Assembly (NCBI GenBank): GCA_919901895.1
Contig: CAKKQI010000149.1
Location: 1 to 7,314 of the forward strand
Length of the DNA: 7,314 nt
Direction of reading: 5' to 3'
DNA from: Candidatus Brocadiaceae bacterium
Lineage (GTDB): Bacteria; Planctomycetota; MHYJ01; JACQXL01; CAKKQI01
The position numbers and the translations under genes are program-made. Below, in pieces: positions 1 to 5,756 of the stretch. The notes beneath the pieces are model-generated. The model was not told the origin of the DNA. It ran no database searches and was given only the letters and a program-made list of their open reading frames with translations. Numbering within the stretch: position 1 is the first letter of the stretch; every line of letters begins with the position of its first letter.

Positions 1-1350
1 GATCCGGTCGCGCCGACTGTCGAGAATGCGCGTGGTCATCGTGGCCATCGTGTCGCAGCCTAATCCCAATACCATCGGTAACACCGCCTTGCCGGTTAAT
101 CCGATTAATTTAAATAGGCGGTTAACCATTATTGCCAACCGGGGTAAATAACCGGAATCTTCCATCAGGCCGAAGATAATAAAGAAAAAAGTGACAATCG
201 GCAGAACAATGGCAATCGCATAAGTCAACGCCATCGTGATTATTCCGTATTGGCCGACCAGCAATTCGTGAAGCAGCGGCCAGGGGATTAATTTTATTAG
301 ATCAGTCAGCCACGGGTTTAAATATGTTTTAAAAACGACTTCTTCCAAGAAATTAACACAGATGCCGGCGCCGACTTTTCCAACGATGAAATAAGTCAGG
401 TATAATACCAATATTAAAAAGGGAATTCCTATCACCGGATGCATGGTCCATTTTCCCAGAAAAACTGCGGGGGAACGACGGGGGGGCGGTGTTTCTGTTT
501 TTAGGACTTCCTGTAAAATCACGTCTATCTGTTCAAGCCGGTTTTGATTAATGATATAACTGACCGGTTTAATATAACAGTTCTGCAGTTCTCGTCTGAT
601 ATCTTCTATCTGTGTCAGAGTGGGTTGTTTTATTTTATTGGCCGGAACGGTTTTAAGAAAGTCATCTCCGGCCAGCCACATTAATGATAATGATTTAGGA
701 GTAACGTGTCCTTTCGGCAAAAGAGGGGTTATTTGTTGAATCGCCGATTCAATCATCGGTTCATATCTGAAATCAAACGAGGGTATTTTGCCTGAAGAAA
801 TATTTTTAATTAATGTTTTGATTCCTTTACGCTGGGTAGCCACAGTGGAAATAACCGGGACATTTAGAAGGGCGGATAATTTTTTGGTATCAATGACAAT
901 CCCGCGTTCTCTGGCCTCATCATCCATATTTAAAACGAGGACAAAAGGTAATTTCATTTCGGCCAGTTGCCCGCTGATAAAAAGCGCCCGGCGCAGATTT
1001 TTGGTATCGGCAATCTGAATTACCAGGTTCGGTTCCTCGTGGAGGATGATATCGCGGGTAACTCGTTCATCTTCGGACTGCGGAATAAGATTATTAATAC
1101 CGGGTGTATCAATGACGAGGATGTTTTCGTCAAAAAGGGCCGGGCCCTGGGTGATTTCCACGGTGGTGCCCGGGTAATTGGAAACGGTGACGTACCGGCC
1201 GGTGAGTAATCCGAAAATGACGCTTTTGCCGACATTGGGATTGCCCACCAAAACGACCTTGTTTTTGTCCCGATAGTCATCGGGACTCCGTTTCGCTTCG
1301 CCGGTTAAATCCAGGGCGACTTTTTTATCAACTAATCCGGTCTGGTGCAT
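1..1350 (-). CDS. feoB: Ferrous iron transport protein B (FeoB), 3' end beyond window
   Basis: Inner-membrane Fe(II) uptake protein with an N-terminal GTPase domain. The reading frame is open for 450 codons from ATG at 1350 to the window edge, so the C-terminal half of the membrane domain is missing. Visible in order: a 30-residue leader; G1 GNPNVGKS (36-43); switch I YPGTT (59-63); G3 DTPG (81-84); G4 NMDD (141-144); a G5-like STVAT region (168-172); a helical linker; the first membrane segments (about 305-325 and 368-396); then EDSGYLPR (397-404) and GLGCDTMATMTTR (429-441). The last is the position of the GFGCNVPAI gate motif of E. coli-type FeoB, with the cysteine kept (C432). An in-frame TAA lies five codons upstream, so ATG 1350 is the best start, although no clear Shine-Dalgarno precedes it. 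No feoA is seen upstream. It has its own promoter and a likely metal-responsive operator. Family assignment is firm; metal specificity is inferred. Confidence 0.96.
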   Translation of the reverse strand, partial: MHQTGLVDKKVALDLTGEAKRSPDDYRDKNKVVLVGNPNVGKSVIFGLLTGRYVTVSNYPGTTVEITQGPALFDENILVIDTPGINNLIPQSEDERVTRDIILHEEPNLVIQIADTKNLRRALFISGQLAEMKLPFVLVLNMDDEARERGIVIDTKKLSALLNVPVISTVATQRKGIKTLIKNISSGKIPSFDFRYEPMIESAIQQITPLLPKGHVTPKSLSLMWLAGDDFLKTVPANKIKQPTLTQIEDIRRELQNCYIKPVSYIINQNRLEQIDVILQEVLKTETPPPRRSPAVFLGKWTMHPVIGIPFLILVLYLTYFIVGKVGAGICVNFLEEVVFKTYLNPWLTDLIKLIPWPLLHELLVGQYGIITMALTYAIAIVLPIVTFFFIIFGLMEDSGYLPRLAIMVNRLFKLIGLTGKAVLPMVLGLGCDTMATMTTRILDSRRDRI

Positions 1351-1367
1351 AGGTATTCTTAATTAAG

Positions 1368-1381
1368 TTAGGTTTGCCTAA
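1368..1381. promoter_or_regulatory. DtxR-type iron-box-like operator of feoB
   Basis: The sequence TTAGGTTTGCCTAA is an imperfect palindrome, TTAGG-4-CCTAA. It matches 13 of 14 bases of TTAGGTTAGCCTAA, the core of the DtxR/IdeR-type operator. It lies at about +6 to +19 relative to the predicted transcription start and 18 bp before the feoB start codon, where a bound repressor would block transcription. A second short perfect palindrome, CTTAATTAAG (1358-1367), abuts it. Regulator identity (DtxR, IdeR or MntR type) is inferred from the motif only; no regulator gene is in the window. Confidence 0.6.
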
Positions 1382-1392
1382 TAATCATATTA

Positions 1393-1420
1393 ATTTTATC
1401 ACTTCCGCCGGAGATGTCAA
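1393..1420 (-). promoter_or_regulatory. Sigma70-type promoter of feoB
   Basis: On the minus strand a perfect -35 TTGACA (1420-1415) is followed after 16 bp by TAAAAT (1398-1393, one mismatch to TATAAT). The -10 is preceded by TGA, giving an extended -10 TGnTAAAAT. The predicted transcription start is near 1386, leaving a leader of about 36 nt before ATG 1350. The -35 begins 6 bp after the permease stop codon, so feoB is separately transcribed even if upstream read-through also occurs. Confidence 0.72.
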
Positions 1421-1426
1421 GGAAAA

Positions 1427-3115
1427 TTATATTTCTATTCGTTTAATGGCTTTAACGCCGAAATAAAGCGGAACAATAGTGGTTACCAGTCCTATTAAGG
1501 TGATGCCGATGGTCGTGATCGACAGCCAGAAGAGAAATGAGTTAAGCGTCAGGAGTTTGATGGTAAAATAATAATGGCAGGGGAGTGATTCCAGAATAAT
1601 TACCGTCAGGACAAAACAAAGACTGAGAATCATGTTTAAGGTTCCGCCGAAACCGCCCACAATTTTTGAGGGATTATCTTCGCACAGGTTCGGATAAATG
1701 GTGCCCAGCCCGACCGAAAGAGCCGATAACCCGAGGCAGATAATTAAAATCAGGTAGAGTTGAAATAACGTAAAAAGAAGCGGGATTTCTACCATCCAGT
1801 TGGAAATAATAATTAAAACACCGCTGACGCCGAGTGAACCGCAGAGAGCAAAAAGAAATTTGCCGTAAAAAATAGTGGCTCTCGGGATAGGGACCATTCC
1901 CAGTATCCAGAAACACCGGCCTTCCAGACTTATTTGCGGATAGACAAAACGGGTGGTGAAAGTGGCCAGGGTAAACGAGGTGGCGGTAAAATTCAGCAGA
2001 GAAACAAGATACTGCCAGAATTGTTCATTAATATTGATATAAGGCAGGTTATTGATATTAAGAAAATATACGCCCAGGAGTCCGAAAAAAATGAGAAACT
2101 GAGACCATTGCACCGGATCACGGCTGAAATTTTTAATATCTTTAATAATAAGCAATTGGATCGGTTTTTTGAAAAAGAAAAAAATAAGCGGAATAATCCG
2201 GTCCAGAAACCCATGTTGAGAGTACTTTTTATTGCGGCGCCAGGATTGAACCAGTGAATATCCGGTTCGGTACCAGCGGGCTGCGAATTGATAAGCCAGC
2301 AACATTACAAAAAGGCCGTTAGCCAGGAGCATTAAAAAAAAGAAAATCATTTTTGACGATTCGCCGTGGGCCGAGCCGACGATTCCCTGCACCATCCAGT
2401 AACTCGGTAAAAACGGGTTCTGGCAAAAAGATAGTTTGCCCAGGAATTCCTGCATCCAACGGGCGGTAAAAGGAAGGGCCAGTCCTTTTAATTGAGTCAG
2501 TTGAGAAAGAATGAGTAAAATAATTAATACCGCTAGGCTAGCCAGCGAGATAATAATATGTTTTTTCCGGCGCGGGAAAAACGTAGCCAGCCCCATCGCG
2601 ATTAAAGCGCCCAGGGCCGATGGAATCATAATAAAGACTCCAAAAAAAACTAAAAAAATCGGATAAAACGACAATGGATTTCGGTAAACAACGCCGTAAG
2701 CGACCATTAACGGCGTGCCCAGAAAAAGAAAGGCCCAAGAACTGAACGTTACCGTATCAAGCAGTTTGTAAAGAAAAATATGCGATTCTTTTACAGGAAA
2801 AGATAATAAAAATTCTGATTCCTTTGATTTGTATAATGAAGAATAAATGATAATGGCGTTACTGATAATTAACATTAATCCCAGGGCGAAAAAAAACAGG
2901 GCGAAAAGATACTCGGTCAGCCAGCCGCTTAAATCAGGAAACTGGTTTAAAAAATTAAAAACACCGAGAAAGATACGGAATAGGCTGAGCCAGAAAATAA
3001 AGCTGGCTAAAAGAACAACCGATGTTTTGAATTTAGCTTGCTGTTGAATCAGCCAGGTCTGGTTAATTAAACCGGTCAGTTTTGTCTTGATGAGAACCAG
3101 AACCGGATATTTCAT
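1427..3115 (-). CDS. ABC exporter permease, large polytopic (ABC-2-like) family
   Basis: A 562-residue integral membrane protein with about twelve hydrophobic segments (roughly 32-57, 69-93, 120-143, 150-178, 187-205, 255-277, 336-353, 366-388, 418-440, 447-472, 490-510, 525-553). Motifs I recognise from a family of long, probably internally duplicated ABC permeases are KSKESEFLLSFPV (96-108), KDIKNFSRDPVQWSQ (325-339), SLEGRCFWIL (396-405) and EDNPSKIVGGFGGTLN (479-494). It should form the membrane channel partner of the ATPase at 3302-4030. The substrate cannot be read from sequence. Start ATG 3115 is preceded by AGGGA (3125-3129) at 9 bp. Unlike the tightly packed genes before it, it is separated from its ATPase by 186 bp that hold a repeat element. 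It ends with TAA 76 bp before feoB. Confidence 0.88.
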   Translation of the reverse strand: MKYPVLVLIKTKLTGLINQTWLIQQQAKFKTSVVLLASFIFWLSLFRIFLGVFNFLNQFPDLSGWLTEYLFALFFFALGLMLIISNAIIIYSSLYKSKESEFLLSFPVKESHIFLYKLLDTVTFSSWAFLFLGTPLMVAYGVVYRNPLSFYPIFLVFFGVFIMIPSALGALIAMGLATFFPRRKKHIIISLASLAVLIILLILSQLTQLKGLALPFTARWMQEFLGKLSFCQNPFLPSYWMVQGIVGSAHGESSKMIFFFLMLLANGLFVMLLAYQFAARWYRTGYSLVQSWRRNKKYSQHGFLDRIIPLIFFFFKKPIQLLIIKDIKNFSRDPVQWSQFLIFFGLLGVYFLNINNLPYININEQFWQYLVSLLNFTATSFTLATFTTRFVYPQISLEGRCFWILGMVPIPRATIFYGKFLFALCGSLGVSGVLIIISNWMVEIPLLFTLFQLYLILIICLGLSALSVGLGTIYPNLCEDNPSKIVGGFGGTLNMILSLCFVLTVIILESLPCHYYFTIKLLTLNSFLFWLSITTIGITLIGLVTTIVPLYFGVKAIKRIEI

Positions 3116-3187
3116 ATCGGTGATTCCCTGCAGGATTAACTCATCTTGCTATAGACCGTTAAGTTACGGCCATTACCATCAGGTCGG

Positions 3188-3202
3188 CTAGTGCCTTGTC
3201 AA
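3188..3202 (+). repeat. Left terminal inverted repeat
   Basis: The 15-mer CTAGTGCCTTGTCAA is the inverted partner of 3291-3305, with one difference (G at 3198 where the partner's complement has A). Read on the minus strand it contains TTGACA (3202-3197), but no good -10 follows at normal spacing. Confidence 0.75.
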
Positions 3203-3222
3203 CTTTGTTTTTTGTTGGTTAC

Positions 3223-3269
3223 CCAGACTAAAGTCTGGTCCGCCTGAGGCGGATTAGGCTTTAGCCTAA
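3223..3269. repeat. Three directly abutting perfect palindromes
   Basis: Palindrome 1, CCAGACTAAAGTCTGG (3223-3238), has 7-bp arms around AA. Palindrome 2, TCCGCCTGAGGCGGA (3239-3253), has 7-bp arms around G. Palindrome 3, TTAGGCTTTAGCCTAA (3254-3269), has 7-bp arms around TT. They follow each other with no spacer base. Palindromes 1 and 3 share a CTAAAG centre but in opposite orientation, so the core is an inverted pair around a GC-rich palindrome. In RNA read from the minus strand they could form three consecutive small hairpins. No T-run follows on either strand, so this is not a standard intrinsic terminator. Confidence 0.85.
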
Positions 3270-3290
3270 GGACAACACCTAATTTCAGTA

Positions 3291-3305
3291 TTGATAAGGC
3301 ACTAG
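3291..3305 (-). repeat. Right terminal inverted repeat, overlapping ATPase stop
   Basis: TTGATAAGGCACTAG is the inverted partner of 3188-3202 (14/15). On the minus strand its outer CTAG supplies the last base of the final alanine codon GCC and the TAG stop (3304-3302) of the ABC ATPase gene. Confidence 0.75.
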
Positions 3306-4030
3306 GCTGATTCCTGGGTAATGGTCAGGAAGATATCTTCCAGGTTGCCGTTTACCCGGCTTTGTTTTTTCAATTCCGCCATTGTGCCGGTCATAATCAG
3401 TTGACCGTTATTGATAACGCCGATGCGGTCGGCTACTTCTTCGGCAATCGTTAATAAGTGGGTGGACATAAAAATAGTGGTGCCGTTTGATTTGGATTCT
3501 TCGCGAAAGAGATTTTTAACCAGCCGGGCGCTCCGGGGATCCAGCCCGACCAGCGGTTCATCAACCACAATAATCTGCGGTTGACGCATTAAAGTACCAG
3601 CGATAATTAACCGTTGTTTCATTCCCAGAGAATAAGTTTCAATCAACTGGTCAAGATAACCGGCCATCTGGAATAATTCTACGTATTTGGCTAAAGATTT
3701 ATTAAAAGAATCGGAATTCACCTGATACATCCGGTTGATAAATTGTAGGAACTCGCGGCCGGAAAGTTTCTCATAAATAAAGGGCTGGTCCGGAATATAA
3801 GCCAGATACCGTTTGGCGGTCAGGTAATCATCCTGAAGAGAGAATCCGTTAATAAAAATCCGTCCGCCGGTCGGCCGTAAGAGCCCGACCAGGAGTTTAA
3901 CCGTGGTAGTTTTGCCGGCCCCGTTCGGTCCGATAAAAGCAAACAATTCTCCGGCCGGAATTTCCAGGGAAAGATTATCAAGCGCCATCTTAGTTCCGTA
4001 TTTTTTTACGACGTTTTCAAATTTAATCAT
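3302..4030 (-). CDS. ABC transporter ATP-binding protein
   Basis: A 242-residue cytoplasmic ATPase that should power the permease at 1427-3115. All nucleotide-binding elements are present: Walker A GPNGAGKT (34-41), Q-loop glutamine Q82 in IPDQPF, signature YSLGMKQR (133-140; a variant of LSGGQ common in ABC-2 exporter ATPases), Walker B IIVVDE (153-158) with catalytic E158, the D-loop GLDP (162-165) and the switch histidine H191 in STHLL. The length is normal for a stand-alone ABC-2 type ATPase. Start ATG 4030 lies 4 bp after the preceding stop; only a weak purine run (AAAGAAGAA) precedes it, so translational coupling is likely. Its TAG stop lies in the end repeat of the element at 3188-3305. 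The C-terminal stretch after residue 215 (TGTMAELKKQ) looks complete for the family. Confidence 0.95.
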   Translation of the reverse strand: MIKFENVVKKYGTKMALDNLSLEIPAGELFAFIGPNGAGKTTTVKLLVGLLRPTGGRIFINGFSLQDDYLTAKRYLAYIPDQPFIYEKLSGREFLQFINRMYQVNSDSFNKSLAKYVELFQMAGYLDQLIETYSLGMKQRLIIAGTLMRQPQIIVVDEPLVGLDPRSARLVKNLFREESKSNGTTIFMSTHLLTIAEEVADRIGVINNGQLIMTGTMAELKKQSRVNGNLEDIFLTITQESA

Positions 4031-4034
4031 AATT

Positions 4035-4802
4035 TTATTCTTCTTTAAGTAAATACAAACCGGGGATCAGGGCTTCTTGTTTCAGGATGTCTCCGGCCGG
4101 GGTAATCCAGGCGCGGAATTGGAATTTTTTATAATCAAGCACCACTTCATAAACTTCATATTCCTTTTCCTGCCACACCAAGGTTGTTTTTTCTTCCACC
4201 CGGGCGGTGGTTGATTCAACCTGCCCGCTCAGAGGGTTAATCATACTGCTGGCCCATTGCTTGCCGACTGAAAGATGAGGCATTGAGGTAAAAGGCGAAA
4301 AACCGTGCGAAACAATAGTATTTGGCTGAAAAGGCCGTCGGCTGGTTTCCATTTTCTTCCCGTCCCAGATGTTTAATTCCAGCGATGAACCGTTAACTTT
4401 CCCTTTAATCTGATAAGTCAGGTTAATCATCGGCGAGGTGATTGAGAAATCAAAGGAATCCAACTGGTAAGAAAGGTTAACTAATGAATAACCGGAGATA
4501 TCTATTCCGGCCGGAAGAACTATCTGGCCGGATGGTATTTTTTCGATCTTAGTGATGTTGGTAATTTTATAATAATTATTGTCCGGCTGGCGGCTGATGA
4601 CGGTTTTCGTGTATCCGATTCTTTTATTAAAAAGGTAGATACCCATTTGTGAGGGCTTGAAATCTTTTAGATGTTTAAGGATGGCTTTATAAGACGGGTC
4701 GGTTAATTGGGGCAGGGTCGGTAAAATTTCTTTTTTAATAAAAAGGGTGGTCATCGTCAGCCAGAAAAATACGATTGAATAACCGATTATTTTTCCAAAC
4801 AT
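4035..4802 (-). CDS. Unrecognised membrane-anchored extracytoplasmic protein
   Basis: I do not recognise a named family. The 255-residue product has a single hydrophobic segment at 5-23 followed by KK. It is probably a signal anchor or uncleaved signal peptide, since there is no lipobox cysteine and no clear cleavage site. The rest is polar and beta-rich in appearance, with stretches such as GIYLFNKRIGYTK (54-66), LSVGKQWASSMINPLSG (177-193) and AWITPAGDILKQE (231-243). The last resembles the WxxxxGxxLxxE endings of beta-sheet modules found in some large exported proteins, a weak likeness only. It lies 13 bp after the HIT gene and 4 bp before the ABC ATPase, which suggests co-expression with the exporter and perhaps a role as an accessory protein or in envelope maintenance. 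Start ATG 4802 has no strong Shine-Dalgarno. Confidence 0.8.
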   Translation of the reverse strand: MFGKIIGYSIVFFWLTMTTLFIKKEILPTLPQLTDPSYKAILKHLKDFKPSQMGIYLFNKRIGYTKTVISRQPDNNYYKITNITKIEKIPSGQIVLPAGIDISGYSLVNLSYQLDSFDFSITSPMINLTYQIKGKVNGSSLELNIWDGKKMETSRRPFQPNTIVSHGFSPFTSMPHLSVGKQWASSMINPLSGQVESTTARVEEKTTLVWQEKEYEVYEVVLDYKKFQFRAWITPAGDILKQEALIPGLYLLKEE

Positions 4803-4815
4803 ACTGGTAGTGAGT

Positions 4816-5235
4816 TTACCGAACTAAATGATTTGAAATCTGGTTTAATGTTTTTTCTATTAGACCGGGCGGATAAGGCCGGGGATTCCAATGAAAACTG
4901 ACTTCGTCATCGTTTTTTCTGGGGATGATGTGAATGTGGAGGTGGGGAACGACCTGCCCGGCGCAGCGGCCATTATTCAGGAGCAGGTTAAACCCTTCGG
5001 AACCGGTTCCCCTGACGATGGCCCGGCTTAATTTATCAAGAGGTTGCAACCAGGTGACCTGTTCGGCCGGTGTTAATTCCGACAAAGAGGCATAATGTTT
5101 TTTAGGAATTAAGAGCGTGTGACCGGGCCGGATAGGATTTATATCAAGAATCGCAATTACCTGACTATCTTCATATAATTTACTAACCGGTATTTCCCCT
5201 CTAATAATCCGGCAAAAAATACAATTTGTATCCAC
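4816..5235 (-). CDS. HIT-family (histidine triad) nucleotide hydrolase/transferase
   Basis: A small cytosolic protein of the HIT superfamily, whose members act on the alpha-phosphate of nucleotide conjugates, for example nucleoside phosphoramidates or dinucleoside polyphosphates. The 139 residues hold the triad HLHIHIIP (98-105, with H98, H100 and H102), preceded by NNGRCAGQVVP (87-97). The N-terminal CIFC (C5, C8) together with H47 and H98 fits the zinc site of bacterial Hint-type proteins. The start is GTG at 5235, sharing one base with the rplQ stop (TAGTG), so stop-start coupling is likely; no clear Shine-Dalgarno is seen. The exact substrate cannot be assigned. The ribosomal-operon position suggests a constitutive housekeeping role. 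Confidence 0.94.
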   Translation of the reverse strand: MDTNCIFCRIIRGEIPVSKLYEDSQVIAILDINPIRPGHTLLIPKKHYASLSELTPAEQVTWLQPLDKLSRAIVRGTGSEGFNLLLNNGRCAGQVVPHLHIHIIPRKNDDEVSFHWNPRPYPPGLIEKTLNQISNHLVR

Positions 5236-5750
5236 TATTTTGTCGTTTCTTTTGCTTTTTCTTTTTTGGCGGTAGCTTTTGGTTCAGGCAATGATTTTTT
5301 TTGCTTGGTTTTTCCTTTTTTCTTCTCCTGAACCGGTTCGGATCTTTCAACCAACTCAAAAAGGACGCGCGAGCCGTTATCGCCCAGCCGGTTAAAAGCC
5401 CACCGGCCTTTATTTTTTTCTCCGCTTGAGGTGGCCCAGCGGCTGCCGCCTAATTTAACTATTCTGGTGTAGCCGCCCGGCCGGTTTTTAAAACGAGGGG
5501 CGATTTCCTTAAGCAGTTTCCGGACAATTGTTTTATCCTGCAATTCCGATAAAATTAACCGGAAATGATGCAGTGATGGGTCTTTGGCAAGCGTAATTAA
5601 ACGTTCGGCTAACCTGGCAAATTCCTTGGCGCGTTCACGGGTGGTAATAATCCGTTCGTGCAGGAATAAACTGTTTACCATGTTACGACCCATCAACCGG
5701 TAATGGCTTGAGGTTAAACCTAATTTCCTATAATCTTTACGGTGCCTCAT
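5235..5750 (-). CDS. rplQ: 50S ribosomal protein L17
   Basis: Large-subunit protein that sits near the peptide exit tunnel. The N-terminus MRHRKDYRKLGLTSSHYRLM and the following NMVNSLFLHERIITTRERAKE (about 23-43) are typical of L17. The C-terminal part of the fold, GGYTRIVKL (92-100), is followed after an extra segment of about 20 residues (101-119, rich in G, S, W and K) by NRLGDNGSRVLFELVE (120-135), which takes the place of the usual RRGDxA...ELV. Residues 138-171 are a Lys/Glu-rich low-complexity tail. At 171 residues it is clearly longer than E. coli L17 (127). ATG 5750 lies 6 bp after the rpoA stop; its Shine-Dalgarno AAAGGA (5761-5766) is inside the rpoA end. The one-base overlap with the HIT gene points to coupled translation. 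Confidence 0.97.
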   Translation of the reverse strand: MRHRKDYRKLGLTSSHYRLMGRNMVNSLFLHERIITTRERAKEFARLAERLITLAKDPSLHHFRLILSELQDKTIVRKLLKEIAPRFKNRPGGYTRIVKLGGSRWATSSGEKNKGRWAFNRLGDNGSRVLFELVERSEPVQEKKKGKTKQKKSLPEPKATAKKEKAKETTK

Positions 5751-5756
5751 CGGGAC

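Larger units (their letters stand above)
3188..3305. mobile_element. MITE/REPIN-like element with terminal inverted repeats
   Basis: A 118-bp structure between the ATPase and permease genes. Its ends are CTAGTGCCTTGTCAA (3188-3202) and TTGATAAGGCACTAG (3291-3305), inverted copies that match at 14 of 15 positions. Inside lie flanking arms of about 20 bp with only partial complementarity, and a 47-bp core of three abutting palindromes. It has no coding capacity. Both ends carry palindromic CTAG, so either CTAG or the inner TA could be a target-site duplication. This form fits a non-autonomous MITE or a REPIN-like repeat mobilised in trans. The right end supplies the TAG stop of the ATPase gene. 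The structure is directly visible; mobility is inferred, since only one copy is in the window. Confidence 0.6.

Noticed and set aside
788..1280. Open frames on the plus strand (788-1018, 967-1209) and in another minus frame (1020-1280)
   Set aside because: They lie over the continuous feoB frame, whose G motifs are in the correct order. Their products look like nothing known and they lack ribosome binding sites.
1399..1414. Terminator hairpin between the permease and feoB
   Set aside because: The GC-rich stretch CTCCGGCGGAAG does not form a proper stem and is the spacer of the feoB promoter.
3148..3170. Small inverted repeat CCGT...ACGG before the permease
   Set aside because: The stem is only four base pairs, well within chance expectation.
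3174..3202. Promoter for the permease starting from TTGACA in the left terminal repeat
   Set aside because: No acceptable -10 lies 16-18 bp downstream. The best is GGTAAT at 19 bp, with 4/6 matches.
3254..3269. Second DtxR-type box (TTAGGCTTTAGCCTAA)
   Set aside because: The half-sites are 6 bp apart rather than 4. It is one of three abutting palindromes inside a repeat and does not overlap a promoter, so the likeness is probably chance.
3203..3270. Intrinsic terminator after the ATPase gene
   Set aside because: The hairpins are not followed by a T-run in the direction of transcription; the sequence after them on the minus strand is A-rich. On the plus strand no T-run follows either.
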